A stretch of DNA of 38,368 nt from Chara braunii (GCA_003427395.1 BFEA01000073.1:3527973-3566340), one strand, 5' to 3'; numbered from the stretch's first letter, positions 18,613-29,965 are shown. The notes: a model not told the origin generated them from the letters alone. Numbers and translations: made by a program.

Positions 18613-19380
18613 TAGAGGAGATCGATTATATTTTGACAGATAGCGACTCTGACGATTTACTCTGTATGGAGGAGATTCTGCCATAGGTATACCTTTCTTT
18701 GGGCACTGGCTTAGAGGTGGACTTAGGCTTGGTTATCAAAAGAGTTTTAAGTGAGAATGTGTCATGGGGATTTGATCTCCATACATTGACGATTTAGCTT
18801 GGACATTGACCTGTTGTATGATACAAGTCTTCTTTGGACATTCGATCCAGGATTTGGACTAGCTTCAGCTTGATCCTACGAGGATTATTTCCTAGTGATA
18901 ACAGGTCGGTTGGTTGATCGCCGACTCGTCGGCTCACGACACAACTTTCCTTACACCTGTACCTCAACTTGATTGCCTTAGCCCTGAGATTTGATATGTT
19001 TCTTTGAGGGTTTTAACCAGACTTCTTTTAAATGGTCATTATAAAGAACTTATGAGATTTATGAAAAATTGGACTATGACTGAGGCTTGACTATGTAAGG
19101 CGTGGTATGAGTTACAGGGAATAGTAAAGTTGACCACATTGGTGTATGGCAATGCGGCGTTCGTCTGTGTTTGTGTTTTTTATACAGGTTAGTGTCTTGG
19201 AGCCTGTGTATGAGCCTTACTTTGGAGGCAGTGAGAATGACAACCATGTATCCCATGATCTGCATACCTGATGGGTTTATGTTTCCCCTTCTTTTATTTT
19301 GCATCTCGAGTTCTGATTTGATATATGAGTGTTGGGTGTTTATTTATTTACTGATTGATTTTGCTTGTTAATTTTTATAG
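18613..19380. other. Unassigned A/T-rich sequence
   Basis: No gene, tRNA or transposon end is recognisable. The reading frames are short and have no family motifs. It may be further non-coding sequence of a decayed LTR element. Confidence 0.3.
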
Positions 19381-20810
19381 TTGGACGATGTAGCCCGTGG
19401 CAGTCGTCAAAGTCAAACCCCTTGACTTCTCTCCAAGTCCTGCATGATAGAGTTGGTCTCCAGGGCAATAAGGGACAATTGCCACCACATGTATGAACCT
19501 GTGTACCACCCACTCTCCGCAGGGTGCAAAAGAGGGTGTGGTTCTCAACCGCACTTGGCGGTTGTCCAGCGTCGAGAGATCATTCCCTCAAGGCGCGTGT
19601 CAGCCGACACTTGAATGTCGAATGCGACCCACGAGATTAACTGGGACAACTTTAACTATAAGTACTACATAGTACTCCATCATTGCGATTGCTTCCGTAT
19701 GCTTGCATTTCGAGTCGATATGAGTTAGCCCTGTGCCCGCGCAGTTTTATACTTAAGTCTCGCGCGCGCCGCCGATCCGATTTTCGCATCAGAGAGTTAT
19801 GGGATGGCTACAAAGGGGCTAGGAGTGTTGTCGCGTTGTCTGTTCCGTGTCGTTCTGTATATGTGTGTGTTCGTGCGTGTTTACGTTGTTAGAGTGGTGT
19901 ACGTGTGATGTGTGGGATGCGTCCTAGTCGACCGACGACAAGTCGCGCTTGGGACTTCAGCCCCCCCAGTGCGTCGGTTCATGTGCGGGTCCGATAGAGG
20001 AGTAAAACCGCGCGTACCCCCTATGCTACAGCGAACAAAAAACACCCTCGGCTAGTCGACCTCTACGATTGCACCTGATTAACTTTCGTACTGTGGACCG
20101 GTAGCTCGGCGGGGATACGCCCACCGAAGGGAGGTGACAACTCTCGTAAGGTGGAGGTAAGTCGTGCATCACGTAGGCCTATCCTGTCATAGGGGCTCGC
20201 GAGACGCATGGCTGGCGCACTCGGCCGGAGCGGCTTGCGGAAGCTCCATGTATATATCGCGACGAGGAATAAACCAACTCCTGCGTGACGTGACCGGGAG
20301 GGTCCCGCCCCGTTTTGTGTGGTGTCGGACCGATGGGCTCGACAACATTCGTTTCCAGTCCGAAAGGGGAATTTCGGAGGGTTGGGTCTGGGTCGTGCGA
20401 GAAAACAGGCGTTTTTCCACTCCTTATATTTTCGGAATCGTCGATGTCTCAGGCTTTCCCGATCCGTGACGTGGAAGGGAGTCCAATCATCCATGTTGTC
20501 GAAAATTTGTGAGTTTAGACATGGATTCGAGAGTGGGTCTCGCAGATACATGTGTAGGCGACGCCCTTTCCGGTTGAGCCTACACGTATGTGCAAGAGGC
20601 CACGTCCGCAATCGGTTGGATCGGATCGACTGGCTATCCTTTGGGTGATCATCTAATCAATCGACATGCCATCCCAACGTGGGGCACTTACGCTCTCAAG
20701 TGCGCGTGTCAGGAAATAGACATCAGGAGGGTAATCAGAGGGAAATCACACATTTGAATCAACATACATCAACCAGGACCGTTGAGTTTTCGTAAAACTT
20801 TCCTTTTAAT
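19381..20810. other. Unassigned sequence, possible LTR or UTR
   Basis: Composition shifts to a higher CG content here, with many CpG, unlike the A/T-rich DNA before it. AACTATAAGTACTACATAG at 19653 could serve as a TATA-type promoter. The longest frames (up to about 180 codons) lie on both strands over the same bases at 20063-20650 and carry no motif I recognise. I do not call a gene. Confidence 0.3.
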
Positions 20811-20833
20811 CAAAAAAAAAAAAAAAAAAAAAA
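20811..20833 (+). repeat. Poly(A) tract
   Basis: A run of 23 A follows TTTTAATC and precedes GGGACGGGG. It could be the 3' tail of a retroposon lying upstream. No other retroposon hallmark was found. Confidence 0.6.
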
Positions 20834-21740
20834 GGGACGGGGAATTGGCATGCATACGTGCGATCCGACATAGATAGTGTCAATAATCGGGTGATTGGTC
20901 CGTCCGATAACTTGGTTTTGAAGACGCATTTCCCCAATACTCATGCATTAATCCAACTCGAGGGCTGTGCAAATTTCCAGAAAAGCATAAACGAGAGATC
21001 AACAAAGGTTCATGCATCAAGCTGAAGAAGATCACATCATCACAACCCAAGCTCCCCAAGGTCATGCGTAGACAATCGTCCTACCCAATCTCAACATACT
21101 GCGGTAAAACAGGAATGAGGAGAGAAAATCAAGTCGATCACTGAGAAAAACACGAACCAGAAATATTCATGAGCAAAAGAGGGTCAACGCCAATTAAAAA
21201 AGTGACGAAATTTGAATTAAGCTAGCATCCAAAGATTGCGGGAGGAGGGGTGAGAGAAGCGCGCGAGTCCATTCCACACACACATCATAAACAAAAAATC
21301 CGAGACGATTCACAAGGAGATCCGAAATGTTCGCAACAAGATCGACCAAGGCTGAAATCAAAATTTATACAGATGGTTAGAAAAAGGCATCGTCCCACAC
21401 ACATCTCTCTCCCTTTCTCTCTACACCATATCACCTTCGATGCGGGCAGTCCATCACCTCTCACAAACACCGAGTCGTCACCCCGCTTAGTCCGAGCACG
21501 CAAGCCAAGCTCGTCTGTGCGCCACAATCCGTCGTGGCCCACACATCAACCCCACTACCCGGCACCAGCTCGTCGGGTCGCCATACTCACTTCTGCTCAC
21601 TTTCCGACTTACTCGTTAGTCGATCCTTACTGACCGCGCTAACTTTCAAATTCATAGAGAGGAAACTAATCGTGCTTGCGAAATTTATAGCGTGCATGCT
21701 CGAGCGATGAACCCGGGATTATGCCCAAGTGAGAGGAAGG

Positions 21741-22436
21741 GGAAGAGAAGGAAGTGCCTACGCCTGCATGCCCAAGCCGCGGCGTGGGGGACGCAGCCAC
21801 ACTCCATGCATCGATCCTGTCATGCAGTCGCTCAGGCCAATTAGAGTGGAGGACGAGGCATGCACGACGAAGAAGGAGGAGGCGAGGAAACATGAGAGAA
21901 TCGAGAAGGAGTACACTTACAATCGTGGCCGCCAAAAATTACAATTACACGCAAGATTAAGGCCGCGATATGGTCAGAGCCCTGTCCCCACTGCGGTGAG
22001 AGGTGCGCAAGCAAGACGCGCGGCGCAACAAGATTTCCGAGTACCTAAATTCCTAGTCTAAATCCTATTTGCAAAAAGAAACTCCGAAAAGACCGAAAAA
22101 CAATTATGAGAGCCCGTGGGGGCTCGACATTAGTTGAAAATTTAAAAGATGATATTCCCGCGCGCCGATCGCACCAAAATTCTCATCTCCCACAGCAGAA
22201 CAAGAAAGAAGCCATGGCAACCGTTATTTATCGCGCTTCCTAAGGCGCGATCACTCAATCGTTTGCGCAGGACTTTCCCGGCCCCAATCCCGAAAGCCAA
22301 AAAGAAAGAAGCGAGGGTATCCATGCAACTTGCCCAGCCGACCCATATTTCTGCACTCCACCCGACCAACAAGTCCCCAACCCCCGAAGCCGCTTCGCGC
22401 AGAAAGTCGCGCAATTACATAAAATAGTTCATCACA
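21741..22436 (-). mobile_element. Long direct repeat, copy 1 (possible LTR)
   Basis: These ~696 bases match 24407-25100 nearly throughout, from GGAAGAGAAGGAAGTGCCTA to a TTCATCACA end. Differences are scattered substitutions and small indels. Two collinear repeats of this length around a 1.97-kb interior fit LTRs of a short retroelement on the minus strand (5' end TGTGATGAACT). A canonical CA 3' end, a tRNA primer site and a 5-bp target duplication were not found. A segmental duplication is the alternative. Confidence 0.75.
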
Positions 22437-22978
22437 TATGTGACGCCCAGGGGGTTCCAATCTTGAGCAAGCTCCTGCTTGCTCTCTCATCAAGCGTCGA
22501 CCCGTGATCTGAGGATCATCGTGGAGCTTGCATGTGCCACTTACCGTAAGATCTGAGTGTGGAAGTCATCCAACGTGGCATTCGTCCGCTCAATTCCAAA
22601 CGTTACTCGGGAAAGGCAATCTAATGACGGGCGGGGACGGTGAAGGATGGACTTGCGAAAGGGGAGGCATGAAGTGACGGATTTCTCTGTCACCAGTGGG
22701 GACTGGGACATAGTAGACAATGCAATGGATACGGGGAAAACGCAGGTGTCGACACAAGTGAGGGAGGGAGGCGAGGTAGTCGGGGTAGAGAGTGCAAAGG
22801 GTGCGGCGGATGGCAACGCGAAAATCCTCCTAGTCTTCGCACGCGGGGATTGTGCCCGCGATCATGCAATAGAGCTCTATATTATTAAATTCCTGCCAAT
22901 CTACGCTAAAGAGAAGGACGTGGAGGCGGAAAGAGTTGACGAGCGAGCCTTGATCGATCACTTGCCTTCTGCCGCTTC

Positions 22979-23359
22979 CTATTTTCTCTGTGCCACGGCC
23001 TCTCTCTCCTCCCTGCTCGGCTTGGCAGGACCACTCGATTCACCCGATCCGCCCTCTTCCTCCTCAGACTCCTCCTGTTCCGAGCTTGCCTCTTCCAACT
23101 CGGCGTCCTCCGATTCGTGATACTCAGGATTGTCCGACCCAACCTCTGATTCTTCCTCCTCGGGCGTTTCCTCTCCCTCCGTGTATTGAAGATGATCGTC
23201 CTCCTGGATCTCTTCCTCGGCTGCTTCTTCTTCCTCTTCTTCGACTTCCTTGCTGGTTTCTCCTACGTTCACTCGCCAGATGAGAGGGTTCCGGAAGGAG
23301 AGATCAGTGACGTCGATGACCAAGTACGCGCCCTCAGAGAGATAGTGGCAATTCGTCAC
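22979..23359 (-). CDS. Acidic low-complexity frame, unrecognised
   Basis: The 126-codon minus-strand frame begins MTNCHYLSEGAYLVIDVTD and then turns very acidic (residues 37-110 are mostly E, S and D with runs such as EEEEEEAAEEE). It ends with a basic stretch, KPSREEREAVAQRK. Purine-rich DNA can give such frames by chance, but the opening 35 residues are not low-complexity. It could be the tail of a gag-like or host protein whose exons are split. I cannot assign a function. Confidence 0.3.
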   Translation of the reverse strand: MTNCHYLSEGAYLVIDVTDLSFRNPLIWRVNVGETSKEVEEEEEEAAEEEIQEDDHLQYTEGEETPEEEESEVGSDNPEYHESEDAELEEASSEQEESEEEEGGSGESSGPAKPSREEREAVAQRK

Positions 23360-23765
23360 GCTCCGTGCACGTAGACCATAGGAGATGGGGGGCCAAGGTA
23401 CGAGGGAGAGTGGCCGTCCCCAGCCTTTCGTTGCAGCGCGAGAGGATCTCCAAAGGTAGATCGTCCAGTAGTTGAGCCAAAAACACCAGCAACTCGTCCG
23501 TAATCAAATCCAGGTGGTCGTCACGCACTTCCCCGAACAAGATCCCCAAGAGCTCACCCTCCGTGTTCGTCCTCCAGGCCTGGTCGATGAATAACTCCAC
23601 CTCGTCGTCCGGGATCTCGTCCTCCTCGCTCTTGTCAACAGGTTTCGCCCAATGGAAAACGACTTCGAGGAGGCAGAAGTTGAGTACCACGTAAGCGTGC
23701 CACCACTATGCCCACTTGGTCGCGTCCAGATTCGGCACGTCCAACTGCATGATTCTGAAAGATAG
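23334..23765 (-). pseudogene. Broken frame, possible exon, unrecognised
   Basis: On the minus strand a pyrimidine tract ending CTTTCAG (a splice-acceptor look) is followed by a frame reading IMQLDVPNLDATKWA, a TAG stop, then WWHAYVVLNFCLLEVVFHWA. It continues to about 23334 with an acidic, leucine-rich stretch (LLGILFGEV, LLVFLAQLLDDLP). The continuity across the stop suggests a once-coding sequence that is now broken. The family is unknown. Confidence 0.35.
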
Positions 23766-24406
23766 AGCGGGGTCCACAGCAGACTGACAAAACGTAGGAG
23801 TGTTGGAAGGAAGGCTGAAGGTGGAGAGGACGTACGGAAGGAAGGCCGAAGGTGGAGAGGTGGTAGCGGTTCATTGAGGCCGGGCGAACGGACGAAGCTT
23901 CTGGAGGAGGACTTGTGGCACGGTGGAGGAGACCCGAAGCTGGAGATCGATGTTCACACCCACGCAGTCATGATGCCCATTGCCCAGTCCCGCAGCTGCC
24001 AAACGATTACGGTGTGCCTTGGCGGATGCAGTGTCGTGATGTCACCTGTAAAGGCGACAATGACTGATACGTGGCTCTCGGCGGGTGGGGGCAGGCATAG
24101 GAAGGTCGACACCTCAGCCAATACTCGTGCTGCCTCGAACTGCGTGAATCGAAACTCCACCGCCGCGTGAATGGCCGCTGTGCTAAAGAAGGTCGTGAAT
24201 CGAAGAAGATCTGGACTCAGTCGAGGACGCTGTACTTGCCGGATTGTGGAGATGGTTCCCCCGGGTACCATTAGCCGCTCCTTGATGACTTGTTCGGTGG
24301 AAAAACTCATGGCAATGGCGAGGGAGACGAGGGCTAAGAAGAAGAGGGATCAAGGTAATCGAGATGGCCGCCTTCTTCCTCGCTGTCGAGGGACGACGTG
24401 GATGGT

Positions 24407-25100
24407 GGAAGAGAAGGAAGTGCCTACGCCTGCATGCCCAAGCCGCGGCGTGGGGGACGCAGCCACACTCCACGCATCGATCCTGTCATGAAGTCGCTCT
24501 GGCCAATTAGAGTGGAGGACGAGGCATGCACGACAGAGAGGGAGGAGGCGGGGGAACATGAGAGAATCAAGGAGTACAGTTACAATCACGCCCGCCAAAA
24601 ATTACAGTTACATGCAGGACTAAGGGCGCGATATGGTCAGAGCCCGGTCCCCACTGCGGTGAGAGGTGCGCAAGCAAGAAGCGCGGCGCAACAAGATTTC
24701 AGAGTACCTAAACTCCTAGTCTAAACCCTATGTGCAAAAAGAAACTCCGAAAAGACAGAAAAAACAATTCCAAGAGCCCGTGGGGACTTGACATCAGTTG
24801 AAAATTTGAAAAACGATATTCCCTCGCGGCGATCGTGCGAAAATTCCCACCTCCCATAGCAGAACAAGAAAGAAGCTATGGCAACCATTATTTATCGCGC
24901 TTGCTAAGGCGCCGTCACCCAATCGTCTGCGCAGGACTTTCCCGGCCCCGGTCCTGAAAGCCAAAAAGAAAGAAGCGAGGGTATCCATGCAATTTGCCCA
25001 GCCGACCCATATTTCTGCACTCCACCCGACCAACCAGTTCCCAACCCCCGAAGCTGCTTCACGCAGAAAGTCGCGCGATTACAGAAAATAGTTCGTCACA
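24407..25100 (-). mobile_element. Long direct repeat, copy 2 (possible LTR)
   Basis: It is collinear with 21741-22436. The minus-strand start TGTGACGAACTATTTTCTG would be the 5' LTR end if the element is on that strand. The 24407 boundary is preceded by GGTG, while copy 1 is preceded by AAGG, so the repeat edge is sharp on that side. Confidence 0.75.
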
Positions 25101-25204
25101 TCAGCGCCAAGCCGCAGCCGACGTTCCCCACATGTGCTCGACTCCACACATACACGCAGCAGCACGAGGAGGTGATGACGATGGGGCGCTCACAAATTTG
25201 TAAC

Positions 25205-25794
25205 GAGTTATGAGGACTCCACTGCGTAGCTGCAAATGCCCGTTTCCAAGATTTGTTTCGTAACCTTTTAGTGTTTACGTGGCGGGTCTGGGTACTTTAG
25301 TTAGTCTCCCGCCACTCAAAAAGTGCCCCTACAAGTTTATGATTCTCCGCCTAGCCTTGGGTAAGCTAGGGGAAGGACGGTAGGATGTGTCTGCGGGCGC
25401 TGGCCTGCCTTGCTTAGGTAATCCTGCTGGGTAGACTCTCTGAATTGGGCCTGTAGAAGATTGTATGAGCCTGGCGTCCAAAGTTCCCGTACGGCAAGGT
25501 TCATCCGCTTCCGCTTCCACTAGGGCTGGGAGGTTGGCCTAGCCTTGGTGCTTGTCACTGCGGTCTGGTCCAAGTTGCCCTCGATACTGGTAGGGTGATG
25601 GTCCTGAGTGCTGGTCACACTGAGGTAGGATAGTAGGGACACGGGGTGCGCTGGGAGTATTAACGTGGGGATGGGTAGGGTAGATGGCCTATCCTGTCAG
25701 GACAACCATTGGCTGCTGCTACCAGCAATCACCGCGGGTCTGGTCCTTGGCCTCTACAACACCCTGGGCTTTCAAAAAAAAAAAAAAAAAAAAA
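25205..25794 (+). mobile_element. Poly(A)-ended retroposon, type E copy 1
   Basis: The block ends CCTCTACAACACCCTGGGCT followed by TTC and about 22 A. A second block, ending near 26160, has CCTCTACAACCAGGGCTTC and A-rich sequence. The shared 3' end plus poly(A) suggests retroposition. The 5' boundary is unknown and there is no coding motif. Confidence 0.45.
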
Positions 25795-25959
25795 CATTCT
25801 TACTATTTTGTGATCCTTGTACTTTTCATGCTTGTCGGGGATAAGTAGCCGGAATTCCCACCCCCGAATATAAAGGGGCTCTATCTTTGCAAAAAAACAA
25901 GAAAAAAAAGTGGTTCTAGACTGTGAGAGGTCTCTAAAGAGGAAGGCTTAGCAACAGCA

Positions 25960-26175
25960 GGATTGAGGCTTCTGCAGAGGGCTCTGAACCTATGGGGTTG
26001 GGAATGCGAGGCTTCAGGCTTCTGTAGTGCCCCAAAAGGAACCACCTCTGGGAAATGAGCCGGGCCCTCAGTGAAGGCCAGTGCTGCAAAATTTTGCCAG
26101 CCCTAAGTGAAGGCCGTGTTTAGACTCCAGCCTCTACAACCAGGGCTTCAAAAACAAAACAAACAAAAAAAGAAA
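25960..26175 (+). mobile_element. Poly(A)-ended retroposon, type E copy 2
   Basis: It shares its 3' CCTCTACAAC...AGGGCTTCAAAAA end with the block at 25205-25794. Inside, GGCTTCTGCAG and CAGTGAAGGCC are each repeated with small changes. It has no coding capacity. Confidence 0.4.
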
Positions 26176-26289
26176 GGCCAGCGAGATACAGTTGGGAGGA
26201 AGGTTGGATCTCAGGCTCTCCAATCAACCAGTAGGCCCGGCCTCTGAGTTAGTTGAAGAGGCTGGGGCCCAGGCCCAGACCGAGTCAGT

Positions 26290-26600
26290 GCTCAGAAGCT
26301 TCCAGCGCGGCCCTCCAGAAAGAGACACAGAGAGGAGACTGTGGGCATGGTGGCAAGGTACGCTAACATGCTGGACACACCGGGTTCAGCCTCGTAACGA
26401 CACAGTGACCTCACCCACTCACACAGAGGACTCTCAAGCTCAGAACTCTCAACCTCACACTCATCCACCCAGGGGGTATCGACCGAGACCGGTGCTACTT
26501 GGTCGCCGGCCGTGGGGTGCGCCATACTCGAACTCAGATTCCGGGGTTCCCGAGATGACACACTGGGAGGCCTAGGGACCTCTGTCACACGCCACTGAGG
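26290..26600 (-). mobile_element. SINE family D, minus-strand copy
   Basis: The reverse complement aligns with 3385-3690: CTGAGTTCGAGTATGG, then AGTAGCACCGG, CGATACCCCCTGG, GTGAGTGGGTGAGG and CAGCATGTTAGCGTACC. It is clearly the same family but quite diverged, so old. Confidence 0.65.
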
Positions 26601-27660
26601 GGAATTGTCGTAGGTCTGCTACGGGTATGGCGACCCCTGGCCTTCCCCCCCCCTTCCTTCCCCATTTTTTGGTGCTTATAGTTATGATGGTTGCAATGGT
26701 ACAGATATTTGCCAATGGTCCAGAAATCACGAGTTCACCCCTCGTACTGCCCCCATCCCCTCATGACCCCGTACAACCCAAGGGGAGGCGCAAATGGTCT
26801 TGTATGATCCTCCCCACAAACCTCTCAGAGCACACACAGGGGCGCAGCATCTGGTGTGGCAGCCATTATGGCTGGAATCCCACAGTTCAGCCTGTTCAAT
26901 CTAATCCCCTGCATGAGGTCTTCTCTCACCTCACATATTTTAACTGGCTTTCTGCCATGACATGGAACATATCTTTTTCCTTTCACTACCTACCGCTACT
27001 CCTAAGGCTATAGAGCGGACCCCTGCAAGCATAGCTTTCTACCTCCCTTCACCTCTCTTGGTGGAGGGAGGTAATGGCACGTTTGCCATTTTGCCCTACT
27101 GTTTAGGGTGCAGGGTGCAGGGTGCAGGGTTGGGGCCGCCGGTGGGGCCCGGCTAACACAAGGACCTAGCATTTGCCAGTAACTGTGCCTCCCTTTTCAT
27201 CTTCCCCCACCCCCATTGAGAAACAGCAGTGTCTAAAGCCAACACTCTCCCACACACCACACGCAACCAACTCCCGCGATGAGGAGAAGACAGCTTTCAA
27301 AGAAAAATCTCAAGGGTTGAGGCCGGGGTCCTCACAATTCAACCCCGAAAATACTGAGAGCCTTACTCAGCTTAGCTTTCAGACAGAATAACTGAGAATT
27401 CTAAAGACCACTTCTGACCTATACCAGGTACTCTCCTGAGATTCTCCCTGACAGCCCAAAAAGACAACAGGGCCTGACCCCGGCCCAGTCCTAACCGGAT
27501 GGCTCTCTCCACCCTCCTCCCAGTGTCCGGGCTACTGTGTCCGAGAACAACAACCGAGAGCCCAGGTTGTGAGAAGGGAAACCCAGGGAGCCCCCACAGA
27601 AGCCTCAAAGTCCGCTTTTTGAAAATATCTCTGAGAAATTCAATCTGAAATATTGGCAGT
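26601..27660. other. Unassigned sequence
   Basis: No feature other than the 7-bp repeat at 27102 is recognised. A 128-codon plus-strand frame at 26627 carries no motif and overlaps C-runs, so I do not call it. Codons there look no different from the surrounding sequence. Confidence 0.3.
27102..27135 (+). repeat. Telomere-like 7-bp repeat variant
   Basis: TTTAGGGTGCAGGGTGCAGG continues for about four AGGGTGC units and ends GGGTTGGGG. The first unit, TTTAGGG, equals the plant telomere repeat and the rest are variants. It may be a decayed interstitial telomere or simple slippage. Confidence 0.6.
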
Positions 27661-27673
27661 TTCTCAAGCAACG

Positions 27674-27783
27674 GGTACCACCAGTACCTCGCCATTCATC
27701 ATTCATCAGCGGCCCTTTGCCGCTTGCTTCCGAAAAGACCGACGCTACTATTTTCAAGCGGGGAAAGGTACTGGTGCTTTAAC
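27674..27783. mobile_element. MITE family B, fourth copy
   Basis: GGTACCACCAGTACC at the left and GGTACTGGTGCTTTAA at the right are imperfect inverted repeats. The right inner sequence TTTTCAAGCGGGG matches the 10332 copy in reverse. About 110 bp, non-coding. Confidence 0.6.
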
Positions 27784-27904
27784 CTCATAATCTTCACAGG
27801 TCTTCAATGCGCAGGTTACCACTCCGAGACTCCAGCACTGAAGAAAATATCAGTCTCCCAGACTCCGTTGGAATAGCCCAGCAGTGTATGTGACACTCCA
27901 TTTA

Positions 27905-29599
27905 GGGTCTCGTTAGACACTCATAAAGGAATCCTAAAAGATTCAGCACCAGTCCTAAAAGAATTTTATGAATCCTGGCGTCGCGGTTACACACATTCCT
28001 AAAAGGATAGCTTTTAGGACTGGTGCTAAGGGGTTCCCCGCGGCCAGATTTATATACGTATGTCGAGCCGCGCCCCCGTTATCCGCCCCTCGCCATCCAG
28101 TGTCCGTGGTACAAACGGGTGGAGGATCCCGCCCTCTTCAATTTTGGAGGCAAAAGAGCACGCCTGGGCAAGGCTTCGAAATTTGAAATTCAATCTGAAT
28201 TTTAATTTGCGCACAGGGACGTGCGGGGGCTGGGGGCGGCCGCCATGGATGTCATCAAATAGATGCCGTGCAGCGTGTGTGCGGGGAGCCTTCGTCATCT
28301 TCCGCTTCGCAAATTAGACTTCAGGTACTGGCACGTTACGTCTTCCTAGGCGGCGAACGTAGGCAGGCGATGGAAGTGGATGTTGTTGAAATGCTGACGA
28401 TGGGGGTGGACGTTGGTGGAGGCGGGCGTGTGTTGTCCCCCGACGAGCGGGACGCGGTGGCATTAGCAGCGATGGCCGTCATTCTGGAATCGGAGAGGGA
28501 TATCGCGTCCACAAAGCGAGGAATGCATCTGCAGTTGCGCAAGCACAGGGAGCAGTTGAAGCGTGTGGTAGAGGCACCGGATTGTGTGGCGACGTCCGTG
28601 CTGCAGTTGTGCGCAGCACTCTCCACCGGTGTCATCCCCCACCAGACGCCACGCTGGTCAATCAAGCTGAGGACGGGCGTGACATGGGCGGACGTTCTGT
28701 GCGACGATGCAACGGACGGGTGCTTCCGCAAGAAGTTGCGCATGTCGAAGGCAGGCTTCATGCAGATCGTCACCGCATTCGCCATAGGTCGTTCAGCAGA
28801 GCTCCCTCTCCTCGCTAAGCGGCACTTGCGCTGTTGTTTCGGCAGACGAAACACGAAGCAGATGTGGAGGAAAACGACAAAGAAGAAGAGGATGACAAGG
28901 AAAACAAGGAGCGCCAACCTCCGATACACGTCAACCATCAATCATCGTCTGTCCAACGCGGCAATGTGGCATCTCCAGTTTGGATGCGTTGCTCAGAACA
29001 CGCGGAGGCGGAGCAAGACAAAACGCATGCCAGCAACACAGTCGAGTACGACAACGTGCCGCCATGTGCACATGATGCAGTGACGGACACCTTCAGAAGT
29101 ACTTCAAATTCTGACCGTTGGCCGTTCTCCACTCACCGAAGATCGTTGATGCAGACGGGCGCACCGACCCAACCCCGCCTGCTCCTGCGTGTACGTCTCA
29201 ACGGTCGACCACAGGTGGGCAAACCACCAGCTGCATGGTGTCCCCCCCAAGCACCACTCCACCGCAACGGCTACCGGTTCTGGCCGTTGCCGTGGCCCCA
29301 CCGTCGAAGGCCTCCAATGTCCGCCCAGCGGACCCACGGACAACTTCCGCACCGCGGAGTTGGAGACATTGATGCACTGCACGCGACGGCGAGGGTCGGC
29401 AAAACATGGTCGCCCGAAAAATAGAGCTCCTCCAGAGGAGCTTTATTTCTTGGGAACTTTTGGCTGGGGATTCCTAAAATTTTCAAGACCAGTCCTAACG
29501 CCGTTTTCACATTCATTTCCAGAAAGTACCTTTTAGGAATGAGTGTAACCACACCGCATTCCTAAAAATTGGCATTTTTAGGAGTGTCTAACGAGACCC
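27905..29599 (+). mobile_element. PIF/Harbinger DNA transposon, 1695 bp, complete ends
   Basis: Perfect 18-bp terminal inverted repeats, GGGTCTCGTTAGACACTC at 27905-27922 and its reverse complement at 29582-29599, bound the element. TTA precedes the left end (27902-27904) and follows the right end (29600-29602). The TTA duplication is the PIF/Harbinger hallmark. CCTAAAA-type motifs are repeated in both subterminal regions and could bind the transposase. The interior encodes only the N-terminal part of a Harbinger-like transposase, so the copy depends on others for movement. It sits just beyond the LINE fragment at 29648. Confidence 0.93.
28370..29083 (+). CDS. Harbinger (HARBI1-like) transposase, N-terminal part only
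   Basis: The open frame starts at 28268, but the methionine at 28370 is a plausible start because the codons before it look non-coding. The recognisable stretch is TPRWSIKLRTGVTWADVL, DDATDG and FRKKLRMSKAGFMQIV (28649-28780). This matches the region of plant HARBI1-like nucleases just before their catalytic domain (W...R....W.D......D..F...LRMS...F..I). After GRRNTKQMW the frame turns Lys/Arg-rich and no DDE triad follows. A full protein would be about twice as long. The protein is therefore truncated and not catalytic. Confidence 0.7.
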   Translation: MEVDVVEMLTMGVDVGGGGRVLSPDERDAVALAAMAVILESERDIASTKRGMHLQLRKHREQLKRVVEAPDCVATSVLQLCAALSTGVIPHQTPRWSIKLRTGVTWADVLCDDATDGCFRKKLRMSKAGFMQIVTAFAIGRSAELPLLAKRHLRCCFGRRNTKQMWRKTTKKKRMTRKTRSANLRYTSTINHRLSNAAMWHLQFGCVAQNTRRRSKTKRMPATQSSTTTCRHVHMMQ

Positions 29600-29647
29600 T
29601 TAATCCTAAATCTTTCTACTTTAAGTTTCCCACTAATTCTAGAGTGC

Positions 29648-29965
29648 TTAATCCTCCTCCAATCTGCAAAAATATATATTCCTAATACCCTGAAGCATGG
29701 CGAACTGAATCTCCTTATCAGGCAGAAGGAACACGTTAAACCTCATCCTGTTCCTTGCCCACCAGAGAGCCCACAATCCAACTGCCCGTGAGATCCAGGC
29801 TGGGTGTGAAGCACTGGAGTCCTTATGCTTCTCTCCTTTCCTTAAAGCCTCTTTGCACCAGAGGGCATCCGTACAGTCGTTAGGATAAGCTTGCAACCAA
29901 AATTCTTTCCACCATGTCCAAAAGCGCTGGGCCCTTGGACAGGACCACCAGACGTGCCCAAAAGG
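29648..29965 (-). pseudogene. LINE reverse-transcriptase C-terminus (zf-RVX region)
   Basis: The minus-strand frame reads GHVWWSCPRAQRFWTWW, then ISRAVGLWALWWARNRMRF and NVFLLPDKEIQ. This is the H...CP.A...W ... W..W..RN...F pattern at the end of plant non-LTR retrotransposon ORF2. The reverse-transcriptase domain that should precede it is absent: upstream of about 29965 the sequence becomes an AT repeat and the small retroposon at 30025. The fragment is 5' truncated, as is usual for LINEs. Confidence 0.8.

Larger units (their letters stand above)
22437..24406 (-). mobile_element. Interior between the long direct repeats
   Basis: This 1.97-kb interior has its best reading frames on the minus strand. 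No reverse transcriptase, integrase or protease motif is visible, so if it is an LTR element it is non-autonomous. The part 24310-23954 has an open minus frame without recognised motifs. Confidence 0.45.

Noticed and set aside
20063-20648. A 182-codon minus-strand frame and overlapping plus-strand frames
   Set aside because: Open frames on both strands over the same CG-rich bases point to low stop-codon density, not to coding. There is no recognisable motif.
22437-22450. TGTGACGCCC as a second LTR start, paired with TGTGACGCCC at 16070
   Set aside because: The sequences after the shared ten bases differ completely, so there is no repeat pair.
28336-28941. A 201-codon minus-strand frame opposite the Harbinger transposase
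   Set aside because: It is antisense to a frame with recognised transposase motifs and has none of its own.
28834-29424. A 196-codon frame that could be a second Harbinger protein (Myb-like)
   Set aside because: It overlaps the transposase frame, is proline/arginine-rich, and lacks the spaced tryptophans of a Myb/SANT domain.
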